This document shows positions 32,167 to 42,168 of a stretch of 64,000 nt of DNA, in pieces. Under the pieces are notes generated by a model. That model made no database searches. It was given only the letters and a program-made list of their open reading frames with translations, and was not told where the DNA came from. Origin of the DNA: Bacteroidota bacterium (GTDB taxonomy: Bacteria > Bacteroidota > Ignavibacteria > Kryptoniales > JAKASW01); assembly GCA_021845665.1 (NCBI GenBank), contig JAJZVO010000016.1, positions 1 through 64,000 of the forward strand, given 5' to 3'. The position numbers were made by a program, and so were the translations under genes. Within the stretch, counting starts at the first letter, position 1. The number at the start of each line of letters is the position of its first letter.

Positions 32167-34265
32167 AGGAGCGTAAACTTCGCTACCCCCTGGCGAGGAA
32201 GTGAGTCGACATGACTCTCACTGTCAAACATACTCACGGCAAGAGTCGCTTCAACTGACCTTATCTCACCGATCGAGAGTCGGACTTTCAGCGCTTCCCC
32301 GCGAACGTAGCTCAACGAGAAACTCTCTTCCCCCTTGGCACCCTCCACCTTGATAGCGAGATCACTTCCAACTTCGAGTGTCATTCTTGCAGGAGTAAAG
32401 AAATCGATGATGACTTTCTCTGAAGACAACGGCCTGGTTGTCTGAACCATCAGGTAAATGTAAGACTCGTCGTTGCCGAACCACAGACGCTTGATTTGCA
32501 TGCCCGTTTGCTGCATCGCTCCCGTCTGTTGTTCCTGTTCAACGTATCCTGCGTCCTTCCATTCGCCGGTTCCGGTAGCCTTACCCATTCCTGGAGTTAT
32601 CATGCCGAGCGGCTGCTTGTAGCTGAGTTGCTCCACTCTCCTCTTGATCGGGATTTCGAGGATAGCAGGCGGCTCAATTCCCATAATTTCATAAACCTGT
32701 TTTACATGATCACGGAACAGGTTGTCAAATTCAGATGCCTGCGCCGACTTGTGTTCGTCACCGTACCACCAGCACCAGTCGGAACCTTCGCAAATGGAAA
32801 TTTCTTTGAATGCCAGCGCTCGGGCTTTTGCGGATAGTTTGCCGGAATGCTTGTCGTATGCCTTTCGCGCGCCGCTCAGCAGGTCCCAGGCTTTGTTGTC
32901 CTCTTCTTGCCCGATCCAGATATTGAAATTGCCGTTGATCCATGAACCCGGCTCGACATGACGAATCGAGTTTTCCTTCTTTGTATCGATCTCCGAAGGT
33001 AGAACCGTCTTAAGTCTCCCCTCGTTCTCAAGCACGTAATAGAGAGTCCTAAGAAAGTCCTTCCCATCACTCTGGTAAAACTCCCACGCATTCTCGCCGT
33101 CGAGTATGACCGGGACTACGGCGGAACTCAGTCCGATTTCTCCGTATGAATGGATTATTGCCTCTCTAATCCCGAGCAGGCTGGAGACGAAATCGTGAGC
33201 AGCGTCGTCCGGAGACCAATGCGAATAAACGAATCCGATCTTGTCGGAAAGTGCATGATCCCTGAAGAACATCTTCACCGGTTTTGTGCCGCCGGAGTAG
33301 TTGTACGGGAAATACTTTTCCAGAAAGTCCTTAGACGACGGCTTTCCTGAACTGAGCAGGGACTTTTGTAGAATCGCTTCGTCAGTAGCCACCCATGAGA
33401 TGCCGCTCCGGGCGATAAGTCTTAAGGCTGCATCGCTAACCGACCCTTCGCTCGGCCACATGCCTTCAGGGCGGTGGCCGAAGATCTTCTTGCCGAAGTC
33501 GAGTGCCGACTCGATCTGGCGTTCCGCATCCTCAGGACGCTTGAACCCGGACGACGGCAACACTGCCGCCGGGTTTGCTGCGGTGGCTATTTCGGTGTCG
33601 CACAAAAGCGGAAGTATCGGATGGTAGAACGGTGAGACTGAAACCTCGATTTGCTTCCTCTTGATCGCCTTGACGTGGTGGGGAATAATCCTTGCCATGA
33701 TATCGAGATGCGCGGCGAGCAGCTTTTTCTTCTCTTCTTCCGTGAAACCCCTTTGTTTATCGAGGAAAAATCTGAATGGCTCGTCGTATTTTGAGTACTC
33801 TCCGACCCAAACCAGGTTCCACCACACCTGGAGATCGCGGAAATCTTCAGTCGTGAGGCGCCCCTTTGCGGCGTACAAATCGACATCATTTCTCACGGCG
33901 CCGCGTTTTGAAAAAAGTTCGGCGTAACGCGGGTATCGCCTTATCATCCGTTCGGGATTCGCCATGAAGAATGTCTTGAGAGCCGATATCTTCTCTTCCT
34001 CGGAGAAACTTGCCGGGTCTTTCATGGAGAGAAGGTAAGCCTCATCAGTCGCCTTCCCGCTCAGGTAGTCGCCGATTTGCTCGAGCAGGGATGGAGCGAA
34101 GTTGAATGTCTCTTTTATACCGGGGTAGTCGTCGAGAATCCTGACCATATCCCAGTAGTCCTTGATGCTGTGCATTCTTACCCACGGCATCAAGAAGGTT
34201 CCGTCGGTCTTATAATACGGCTGATGGTGGTGCCAGACGAAGAGAATATTAAGCGGTGTGGTCAA
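32160..34265 (-). CDS. Glycoside hydrolase family 57 protein
   Basis: ILFVWHHHQPYYKTDGTFLMPWVRMHSIKDYWDM; GMWPSEGSVSDAALRLIARSGISWVATDE. Confidence 0.88.
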   Translation of the reverse strand: MTTPLNILFVWHHHQPYYKTDGTFLMPWVRMHSIKDYWDMVRILDDYPGIKETFNFAPSLLEQIGDYLSGKATDEAYLLSMKDPASFSEEEKISALKTFFMANPERMIRRYPRYAELFSKRGAVRNDVDLYAAKGRLTTEDFRDLQVWWNLVWVGEYSKYDEPFRFFLDKQRGFTEEEKKKLLAAHLDIMARIIPHHVKAIKRKQIEVSVSPFYHPILPLLCDTEIATAANPAAVLPSSGFKRPEDAERQIESALDFGKKIFGHRPEGMWPSEGSVSDAALRLIARSGISWVATDEAILQKSLLSSGKPSSKDFLEKYFPYNYSGGTKPVKMFFRDHALSDKIGFVYSHWSPDDAAHDFVSSLLGIREAIIHSYGEIGLSSAVVPVILDGENAWEFYQSDGKDFLRTLYYVLENEGRLKTVLPSEIDTKKENSIRHVEPGSWINGNFNIWIGQEEDNKAWDLLSGARKAYDKHSGKLSAKARALAFKEISICEGSDWCWWYGDEHKSAQASEFDNLFRDHVKQVYEIMGIEPPAILEIPIKRRVEQLSYKQPLGMITPGMGKATGTGEWKDAGYVEQEQQTGAMQQTGMQIKRLWFGNDESYIYLMVQTTRPLSSEKVIIDFFTPARMTLEVGSDLAIKVEGAKGEESFSLSYVRGEALKVRLSIGEIRSVEATLAVSMFDSESHVDSLPRQGVAKFTLLQ

Positions 34266-35575
34266 CTTCTGAAGATTGCGGTTCCGTAGAGATCGTGCTC
34301 AAATGTATCGTCGATCTGGACTTCTGCGAAGCTTCCGATCTCCAGCGGCTTTTCTGACGTTATTATTACTTCCGTGTCGATCTCAGGCGCATCGTGGCTT
34401 GTCCGTCCAACGTAATTGTCGCCATCCTTTGAGTCGACAATGACGATCTGCTTCCTGCCCACCTTTTTCTCGTTCAATTCGGTTATGACCTTCCTCTGCG
34501 CTTCCATTATCGCGGCCTGCCGTCTCTCTTTCTCTTCCTGGGGGACCGGATCGCTGAGTATCGCGGCCGTCGTGCCGTCTTCTACCGAGTAGGTGAATAC
34601 GCCGAGCCTGTCGAACCTGAACTCTTCGACGAACTGCATAAGCTCTTCGAACTCTTTTTCTCCTTCACCTGGATAGCCGACGATGAGGGTCGTGCGGATA
34701 GCTATTCCGGGGACCTTGTCCCTGATGCTTCGAAGGAGTTCTTCCAGCTTGCGCCTGGAAATTCCGCGGCGCATGGATTTCAGAAGCTTGTCCGAGATAT
34801 GTTGGATCGGGATGTCGATGTACTTCACTATCTTTCGGCTCTCGCACATTGCATCGAGCAGCTCTTCGGGGAATTTCGCCGGATAGGCATACATCAGGCG
34901 GACCCATTCTATCCCTGGTACCTCGCCGAGCTTCCGCATCAATGTGTGGATCTCACGGCTGCCGTATATGTCCAGGCCGTAATAGGTCGTGTCCTGACCA
35001 ACGACGATGAGCTCTTTCACCCCCTTGTTGGCAAGAAGTTCGGTTTCCCGGATGATTTCCTCGACAGGCTTCGACACATGCTTTCCTCGCATGAGCGGGA
35101 TGGCGCAGAAGGAGCAGGGGTTGTCGCAGCCTTCTGAGATCTTGAGATAAGCGTAATGCGGGGGAGTTGTGAGAACCCGGTCGCCGATCATGTCGAATTT
35201 GTATTCGGCACCGAAATTCTGCAAAACGTTCTTGAGCTCAGATGTGCCGAAGAACGCGTCGACCTCATTCAGGCCCTCTTTGAGTTCTTTCCTGTACCGC
35301 TCGACAAGGCAGCCGGTGACGACCACTTTTTTTATCGTACCGGATTTCTTCTGTTCAGCGATTTGAAGTATGGTCTCTATTGACTCCTGCTTGGCTGCAT
35401 CGATGAACCCGCAGGTGTTTACGACGGCGACATCCGCTCCTTCGGGCGTGTCTGAAAGCGCGTAGCCGTTAGCCTTAAGTTGAGCGGCCAGCACCTCGCT
35501 GTCCACTTGGTTCTTCGGGCATCCCAGTGTGACTATATGGACTTTTTTCTGACTCATGTTACAATTTACCAGCAC
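34262..35575 (-). CDS. rimO: Ribosomal protein S12 methylthiotransferase
   Basis: VHIVTLGCPKNQVDSEVLAAQL; rSAM motif CDNPCSFCAIPLMRGKHVSKP; C-terminal TRAM-like region. Confidence 0.92.
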   Translation of the reverse strand: MLVNCNMSQKKVHIVTLGCPKNQVDSEVLAAQLKANGYALSDTPEGADVAVVNTCGFIDAAKQESIETILQIAEQKKSGTIKKVVVTGCLVERYRKELKEGLNEVDAFFGTSELKNVLQNFGAEYKFDMIGDRVLTTPPHYAYLKISEGCDNPCSFCAIPLMRGKHVSKPVEEIIRETELLANKGVKELIVVGQDTTYYGLDIYGSREIHTLMRKLGEVPGIEWVRLMYAYPAKFPEELLDAMCESRKIVKYIDIPIQHISDKLLKSMRRGISRRKLEELLRSIRDKVPGIAIRTTLIVGYPGEGEKEFEELMQFVEEFRFDRLGVFTYSVEDGTTAAILSDPVPQEEKERRQAAIMEAQRKVITELNEKKVGRKQIVIVDSKDGDNYVGRTSHDAPEIDTEVIITSEKPLEIGSFAEVQIDDTFEHDLYGTAIFRS

Positions 35576-35689
35576 GTCGCCTGGTATTCAACGTTGGAGA
35601 TTCGTAATGAGGCAGAGAGGAACTCAACACCCGGGAAATTGAATCTTCGACTCCCGACACTTATATTCTATCCACCAATCGTTATTATT

Positions 35690-35764
35690 GCTGAAGTAGC
35701 TCAGCGGTAGAGCAGCGGTTTCGTAAACCGCAGGTCGTGGGTTCAAATCCCACCTTCAGCTCCA
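35690..35764 (+). tRNA. tRNA-Thr (anticodon CGT), CCA encoded
   Basis: Acceptor GCTGAAG/CTTCAGC, anticodon stem GCGGT/ACCGC with loop TTCGTAA, T-arm GTGGGTTCAAATCCCAC, 3' TCCA. Confidence 0.93.
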
Positions 35765-35829
35765 AACCATCTTTGATCCCATGCTTGAAGCTGACACAGT
35801 GAGTGCGGGTAATTCGTAGCCGGAGTCTG

Positions 35830-36234
35830 TCACGAAGGGGGATTTATGGCGGCAGTTTCGTAATCCCGAATGACGAAGGTCAATCGGGACGTGGGTTTAT
35901 ATCCCACGATATGCAGGTGTCCAACTCCTGCACACGCGAGGGTGCAACCCGCTTTAGCCCAACCTATCGCACTACCCGACCCAGGCTTTCCGGACTCCAC
36001 TACGCCATCGGTAACCGTACTCGACCAGTTCAAGATTCCAAGTTCTGTCGGATTCGTTGTCATCGCGCTTTTGGCTGGAACAGACACGCCTGACTGGCCC
36101 ACCGTCGCCATTTCTGTTGGGGCCGTGTGATTCTGGAAAATTCCGATTGTGCCACCATAACCTTGCGCCCATTCTTGATCCATTGACGCGAGCAGCAGCG
36201 CTGACGCTATCCAGAATGTTCTTCTGCCTCTCAT
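35830..36234 (-). pseudogene. Truncated PorV-family-like fragment (N-terminal part only)
   Basis: Signal peptide then ATVGQSGVSVPAKSAMTTNPTELGILNW, matching the N-terminal pattern of the two neighbours (A.G.AGVA......A...NPaqlGl); no barrel follows. Confidence 0.4.
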
Positions 36235-36244
36235 CTCCGCAACC

Positions 36245-37552
36245 TCACCTCACCACCAGACCCAACGTTTCAAACGCCTCATTTTCGAACGGGCCGCCCG
36301 TACCCTTGCTGAAATCGAATTCGAGATTGAAGTGATCAAGCAAAAGTTCTGCGATCTTATCCTTCGCACTAAGCCAATGCATGAACAAGAGTGCCTTTAC
36401 GAGACCGTCAAGTCTCGCTCCCCAGCCGTAAGTCGTGTATGTCGGGAGTCCTGCTTCGGTGACCGAACCCTCTCTAAGGTAAATGAACTGTCCGAGTTCT
36501 ATCTGTGCCCCTTTCAGGACACCGATACCGCCCGCAGGCCTCGTGCTCGCGTAGTCGTCGAACGCTGTCGGCCTACCCGCGATGAGATTCCTGTAGATCT
36601 GAAAACCTCCGAGGCCTTTTCTGCGGGCATAATAGGTGTAGTAACTGGTGTCCGGCGTATTGGTATAAGGGTTAGTGCCAAATATCGAATCCAATGAAGT
36701 GTAAATAAGAGAAGCATCGGCTTCACGGAGGAATGTTAAGGATATCCACTTCCATTCCTGGTGTTGAACGCAAGCTTTCAGCCCCAACTCCACGTTCCAG
36801 CCGAGATCGGCTTGTTCCGGCATGCCCGCTTCGGAATAGTATGAGTGAGTTCCAAGGTTGCGCGCCGAGTATCCCAACGACAAATTAATCTCCGGCATTA
36901 GCTTACCGAATTTATACCTGCGATTGTTTCCGATCCTCGACACGATGCGCAGAATAGGTATGCGCAAAATCGTTCCTATATCATGCGAAGTTGTGTGGGA
37001 GTCAGCACTTGGAAAGGATTGGTAGGCGGAACTCATCGGATCTATGCTATAGCCTATCCCAAATGTCACAAGATACTTCAACCCAAGACCTGTCGTGATG
37101 GCGTTCAGGTAATCGGCACGCGGAGGTGAGCTTTCCCCCACATCGACAAGCGTATACCGCAAATTGGCATATCCTATTCCAAAGGCTGCTTGAAAGGGGA
37201 GGCCTTTCCAAAACCGGTTCAGAGGGAACCCAAAGCTCATCGCAGCGGCCCTCGTCATGCTCGTAACATACCAGAGATCATAGAATCCACTCCCAACGTA
37301 GGGGCGGGGCAGGCTGAAGCCCGGGACAATTCCGATGCTCATGGTTCCCCTCAAGCCGGACAAGCCTACCTGGGCAGGATTCAAAGTTGCCGCGAAGGGG
37401 TTTTCAGAGACAAGGGCTGCTCCCGCTCCTCCCATGGCATTTGCCTCCGCCGAGAGCGGGAAACTAAGCTCAGGATAAAACTGCGCCTCGCTTCGTGCCG
37501 CAATCGCAAATGTTATAATAAGAACTACCTTCCTTTTGTATCCCATCATCAT
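36245..37552 (-). CDS. PorV/UPF0164-like outer membrane protein, paralog 1
   Basis: FPLSAEANAMGGAGAALVSENPFAATLNPAQVGL; barrel-type sequence; C-terminus FENEAFETLGLVVR. Confidence 0.6.
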   Translation of the reverse strand: MMMGYKRKVVLIITFAIAARSEAQFYPELSFPLSAEANAMGGAGAALVSENPFAATLNPAQVGLSGLRGTMSIGIVPGFSLPRPYVGSGFYDLWYVTSMTRAAAMSFGFPLNRFWKGLPFQAAFGIGYANLRYTLVDVGESSPPRADYLNAITTGLGLKYLVTFGIGYSIDPMSSAYQSFPSADSHTTSHDIGTILRIPILRIVSRIGNNRRYKFGKLMPEINLSLGYSARNLGTHSYYSEAGMPEQADLGWNVELGLKACVQHQEWKWISLTFLREADASLIYTSLDSIFGTNPYTNTPDTSYYTYYARRKGLGGFQIYRNLIAGRPTAFDDYASTRPAGGIGVLKGAQIELGQFIYLREGSVTEAGLPTYTTYGWGARLDGLVKALLFMHWLSAKDKIAELLLDHFNLEFDFSKGTGGPFENEAFETLGLVVR

Positions 37553-37630
37553 TTCCTCATTTCACTCAGCTTGGTGAAAGCCCCATCGGGGCGGCCTGTT
37601 GCATCTGCAAACCAGATGTATCACAAAGAA

Positions 37631-38896
37631 TCACCTCACCACCAGACCCATACTTTCGAACGTCTCGCCTCCAAAGTAAGCGGTATCATATACTCGGCTG
37701 AAATCATATTGAAGGTCGACATGATTCAGGAAAAAATCTGTGATGGGCGATCGCCGGCTCAATGTTTTCAGAAACGCGAGACTTTTAATTAATCCATCGA
37801 GTCTCAATCCCTACCCAAATGTCTTGTAGGTCTGAGGCCCAGCATAGTTGAATTCGCCGGTTCGGATGTACAGGAATTCACCGAGACCGATCTCGCCACC
37901 CTTGCTTATTGCCACACTTTGACTAGCGCCGCCTACAGCGAGGTTGCGCCATATCCCGAAATGGCCTAGCCCCTTCTGATACCACTCCAGATAATTCCAC
38001 GTTGTATCCGTGCCGCTTATCGCGGCGACGGTTGAATCGGTGTGGAAGGGAGATGCTCCGGCCTGCATTGACCAGGAAACGGAAAACCATTCCCAGTTAT
38101 GGCCCGCTACTTCAGACCTCAACCCGGCTTCAACGCTCCACCCTAGGCTAGCCTCGGTAAGCAAGGTCTCGTTCGAGTTGTAGCTTCCATAATCTCTCAA
38201 ATCATAACCGATGTTGAAATCCAGTCTAGGTCCCATTCCAGAGGTCTCCCGAAATGTTCTTTTCTTTTCATGGTCGACGATTGACATTATGGGTATCTGA
38301 AGCAATGTTCCGAAATCTTCAGCCGTGCGTTTGAACTGAAAGCCATAGAAAGGCATATAGTCAATCCACTTGAGAGTGTATCCCAGCCCTATTCTTATGA
38401 AGTAGTCGAGTCCTAATGCTGCAGATACACCTTTGAAGGTCCCTGTCTTTTTGGTAACTATGAGGGGGCCCCCAGAATACGGCAAATAGGTGAAGCTTAT
38501 GTTAGAATAGCCGATGCCGACACTTGTCTGGAAAGGTAGTTTGACCCCTATCCGGCTCAGGCTTGTTCCAGCGTTGACTGCGGAGAAGTTCAGGAAGCCG
38601 GTTAGATCCGTCGCTGCGTTTAACCTGCTGCCCAAACTGAACATTCCGAGCTGGGCCGGATTTGCAATCGTTGCGGTCGCGTTGTCGGATATGAAAGCTG
38701 TACCTACTCCACCCATGCCAAGCGATTGCGCGGATACGGTACTGCTCCATGGCGATCCTGCAAAAAAGTATTGTCCGTACGCTCTTGCAGTTAGGAGTAA
38801 GGTCGCGAGCGTGACTATTCGAATCGTGCTTTTCATCTCTCCGTCCCTCAATAGATTCCAATTTGCAGTTGCCGATTTGGATCGCTCGTCCTTCAT
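37631..38896 (-). pseudogene. PorV/UPF0164-like outer membrane protein, paralog 2, interrupted by an in-frame TAG at 37811-37813
   Basis: ORF 37811-38896 ends TYKTFG*; reading on in frame gives GLRLDGLIKSLAFLKTLSRRSPITDFFLNHVDLQYDFSRVYDTAYFGGETFESMGLVVR*, collinear with paralog 1 (YTTYGWGARLDGLVKALLFMHWL...FNLEFDFSKG...FETLGLVVR*). Confidence 0.75.
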
Positions 38897-39086
38897 GAGG
38901 CCGCGTGCTTTTTGTATCAGTGGGACAGAGAATTTCCTTTCATCCGTATTCGAGATATCTTTCTGCGAATATTAGCCTGTTCAAGGAATAAGTCAATGCT
39001 CAAGATTGTCTTAGCGTTGCATCCACCGGCTTTGCGGGATAAATTGTAAGAAAAATTTCCACATAGATTCAAGCAGCAAGGTAAAG

Positions 39087-40070
39087 ATGATATATAATGT
39101 GATTGTAATAGGCGCCGGCCCGGCAGGACTTTCTGCCGCGGTGGAGGCAAAGAAGAAAGGCCTTTCGGTTCTCCTCGTAGATAAAGGTTCAATCGTTAAC
39201 TCGATACAGCATTTCCCGACAAGCATGGTGTTTTTCTCGACGCAGGAAGTCCTTGAAGTCGGAGGCGTCCCATTCATATCGACGGCTCCGCATCCTACTC
39301 GAGTCGAAGCGGTCAGCTACTACTCGCGTGTGGCGAGATCGTATGACATCGAATTCAAGGGCAACTCTCGCGTCATGTCGGTCACGAAAACCTCGAACGG
39401 ATCGGCACATTTCAGGGTCGAAATAAGGAATGAAGCCTCAGCGGAATTGGGCTTCCTTTCTGCCGACAAGGTGGTCATCGCCACTGGTTTCTACGACCAG
39501 CCGAACATGCTCAACGCGCCCGGCGAGAATCTTCCGAACGTCTCCCATTATTTCAGAGAGCCGGGCCTTCACTTCGGACAGAAAGTCGTCATCGTCGGAG
39601 GGAAGAACAGTGCCGTCGAGACTGCACTCGATCTGTACCGTCACGGCGTGGACGTCACGCTTCTCTACAGGAAGGAAGACTTCGGCAAAAGCGTGAAGTA
39701 TTGGATCCTGCCAGACATCGAGAACCGAGTGAAGAACGGTGAGATAAAAGCTCGCTTCAACTGCGTCGTCAAGGAAATCCTTCCCGATCGGGTTATCATA
39801 GATGTGAATGGAAAAAGGGAAGAGATCGATTCCGATTTCGTCTACGCTCTTACCGGATATCATCCGGACGTTTCATTCATAAGAGATCTTGGAGTCGAAG
39901 TGGACGAGAGCACCGGCATCCCTGTTCACCATCCCGATACGTTTGAAACAAACGTCAAAGGAATATACGTGGCAGGTTCGATCGTGGCGGGGTATGATTG
40001 CAACAAAATCTTCATTGAGAACAGCAGGGAACATGGAAAGTCAATAGCGAAGGACCTCGTCGCGGCATGA
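39087..40070 (+). CDS. YpdA-like FAD/NAD(P)-dependent (bacillithiol disulfide) reductase
   Basis: VIVIGAGPAGLSAAVEAKKKGLSVLLVDKG; VIVGGKNSAVETALDLYRHG; YVAGSIVAGYDCNKIFIENSREHG. Confidence 0.8.
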   Translation: MIYNVIVIGAGPAGLSAAVEAKKKGLSVLLVDKGSIVNSIQHFPTSMVFFSTQEVLEVGGVPFISTAPHPTRVEAVSYYSRVARSYDIEFKGNSRVMSVTKTSNGSAHFRVEIRNEASAELGFLSADKVVIATGFYDQPNMLNAPGENLPNVSHYFREPGLHFGQKVVIVGGKNSAVETALDLYRHGVDVTLLYRKEDFGKSVKYWILPDIENRVKNGEIKARFNCVVKEILPDRVIIDVNGKREEIDSDFVYALTGYHPDVSFIRDLGVEVDESTGIPVHHPDTFETNVKGIYVAGSIVAGYDCNKIFIENSREHGKSIAKDLVAA

Positions 40071-41014
40071 TTACGTACATAACTGAAGAAGAAGTCGCCC
40101 GCCTTGTGAATACAAACGACGCGATTGCCGCCGTCGAAGGTGTGGGCAGATCGATGGCCGCTTCTGCCGCGATCTTCGTTCCGAGGACGAGGCTCCGAAT
40201 GGACCATGGCTTCCTGCATCTTATGCCGGCGTCTCTCGAAGATGAGGGAGTCTTCGGCTATAAGTCGTACACGAGTTTTGGCGGCAAGGTGAGATTCCAC
40301 GTCCACCTTTTTGATGGCAAGACGGGAGAGCTCCTCGCGATGATCGAGGCAGATAAGCTGGGCCAGTTGAGAACCGGTGCGGCGAGCGGCGCCGCCACAA
40401 GAATCCTTGCCCGAATGAATGCGTCTTCGTTCGGACTTATCGGGTCGGGGTACCAGGCGGAGTCGCAGCTTACGGCCGTACTCGCGGTTCACGAGTTCAC
40501 TAAGGTGAAGGTGTTCAGCAGGAACCACGACCGCGCGAAGGCCTTCTGCGAGAAGATGCAGAAGGTTTCCAGTACCAGGCTCGAAGCCGTAAAGGATGTT
40601 GCCGAGGCCGCCGCATGCGACGTTGTAACGACAGCCACGAGCGCGATGGTCCCCGTCCTTTTCGGCGAAATGCTTAAGGATGGAAGCCACGTAAACGCCG
40701 TCGGCGGGAATATGCTGGTAAAACGCGAGCTTGACGAAAAGGCGGTAGAGCACGCCGACGTGATTGTAATAGACAGCCGCGAGCAGGGTGAGAAAGAATG
40801 CGGCGACTTCCTCCCGCTAATCGAGAAAGGGAAGCTTCACTGGAGCGACGTCTTCGAGTACCGCGATCTATTTTCCGGTATCGCTGCGAGGAAGAACGAG
40901 AAGGAAATCACTCTCTTCAAGTCGCAGGGGATAGCTCCGTGGGATGTCGCGCTTGCAAAGGTCGTCTATGATAGAGCGCTCGAAGCGAAAGTAGGTAAGC
41001 AGCTTCCTCTATGA
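40067..41014 (+). CDS. Ornithine cyclodeaminase/mu-crystallin family protein
   Basis: DKLGQLRTGAASGAATRILARMNASSFGLIGSGYQAESQL; DGSHVNAVGGN. Confidence 0.8.
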   Translation: MITYITEEEVARLVNTNDAIAAVEGVGRSMAASAAIFVPRTRLRMDHGFLHLMPASLEDEGVFGYKSYTSFGGKVRFHVHLFDGKTGELLAMIEADKLGQLRTGAASGAATRILARMNASSFGLIGSGYQAESQLTAVLAVHEFTKVKVFSRNHDRAKAFCEKMQKVSSTRLEAVKDVAEAAACDVVTTATSAMVPVLFGEMLKDGSHVNAVGGNMLVKRELDEKAVEHADVIVIDSREQGEKECGDFLPLIEKGKLHWSDVFEYRDLFSGIAARKNEKEITLFKSQGIAPWDVALAKVVYDRALEAKVGKQLPL

Positions 41015-42168
41015 GCGCGCAGACAGAAGCTGCTTCGCAGGATCAGGTAAGGGTGAATTTGCTCGGCAAGTCCGAGGCCGAGATCAAGGAGTTCTTCGTC
41101 GGCATCGGCGAAGCTCCCTACCGCGCGAAACAACTCTTCGGCTGGATCTACAAGAGACAGGTTGAAAATTTCGATCCGATAACAGGGTTCACGAAAGACC
41201 TTAGATCCAGGCTGGCTGAAATCGCCGAGATCAAATACCCCGAGGTCGTCGGCGTCGAAGAATCCCCGACCGACGGCACGCTCAAGCTTCTTCTACAACT
41301 GCATGATGGATACAGGATTGAGACTGTTTTAATCCCGCGCGAGAAATCGCCGGAGGATGAGGGCTCGCTCAGAGAGACAGTCTGCGTATCGACGCAGGTA
41401 GGATGTCCGCTCGACTGCAAGTTCTGCGCGACGGGTGCGATGAGGTTCGCGAGGAACCTTACTCCCGGCGAAATCATCTCGCAGGTGTTTGTTGCTCAGC
41501 GCTACGCGAAGAAGCGTGTTACCAATGTGGTGTTCATGGGAATGGGCGAGCCGCTTCTCAACCGGGAGGCGGTGGCCTCCGTCATCGGCATATTGACGGA
41601 CGACAACTCCATCAACATCCGCGCGAAGGCGATAACCGTATCCACAGCAGGCATCGCGGACAAGATTCCTCTGATGGCAAGCGAGCCCGTCAAGTTCCGG
41701 CTTGCCGTCTCTTTGCACAGCCTCGACGACGAGACCCGGTCGATGCTGATGCCGATTAATAAGAAATACGATCTCAGTAAGCTTCTACCGGCCGTCAAAG
41801 AATTCTACAGGTTGAGGCGGGACAGGATTACATTTGAGTACATTCTGTTCGACGGTGTCAACGATACAAAGGAAGATTTAATCAGGTTGACGAAGCTATC
41901 AAATGAAATTCCGTTGAAGATAAATCTCTTGCGCTATCATCCGCTGGGCCACCTCGGAAAACTCGGACTCAGCGTCGATCCGGTGGCGCTGAATTTAAAG
42001 CCGAGCGGCCGGATCGATGAATTCGCGAACTCGCTCCGTGAAAACGGCATCACCGTCTTCGTCCGGTCTAATTCCGGAGAAGACATCGACGGCGCGTGCG
42101 GGCAGCTTGCGGCAAAAAACATACATAGAAGAAAATCCAAATTAGAATTACAGAAGGTAAAATCATGA
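41011..42168 (+). CDS. rlmN: 23S rRNA (adenine2503-C2)-methyltransferase
   Basis: STQVGCPLDCKFCATGAMRFARNLTPGEIISQV; NVVFMGMGEPLLN; LRYHPLG. Confidence 0.94.
   Translation: MSAQTEAASQDQVRVNLLGKSEAEIKEFFVGIGEAPYRAKQLFGWIYKRQVENFDPITGFTKDLRSRLAEIAEIKYPEVVGVEESPTDGTLKLLLQLHDGYRIETVLIPREKSPEDEGSLRETVCVSTQVGCPLDCKFCATGAMRFARNLTPGEIISQVFVAQRYAKKRVTNVVFMGMGEPLLNREAVASVIGILTDDNSINIRAKAITVSTAGIADKIPLMASEPVKFRLAVSLHSLDDETRSMLMPINKKYDLSKLLPAVKEFYRLRRDRITFEYILFDGVNDTKEDLIRLTKLSNEIPLKINLLRYHPLGHLGKLGLSVDPVALNLKPSGRIDEFANSLRENGITVFVRSNSGEDIDGACGQLAAKNIHRRKSKLELQKVKS

Noticed and set aside
37190-37792. 200-aa plus-strand ORF
   Set aside because: Overlaps the PorV-like paralogs in antisense, and the amber-interrupted frame explains this region better.
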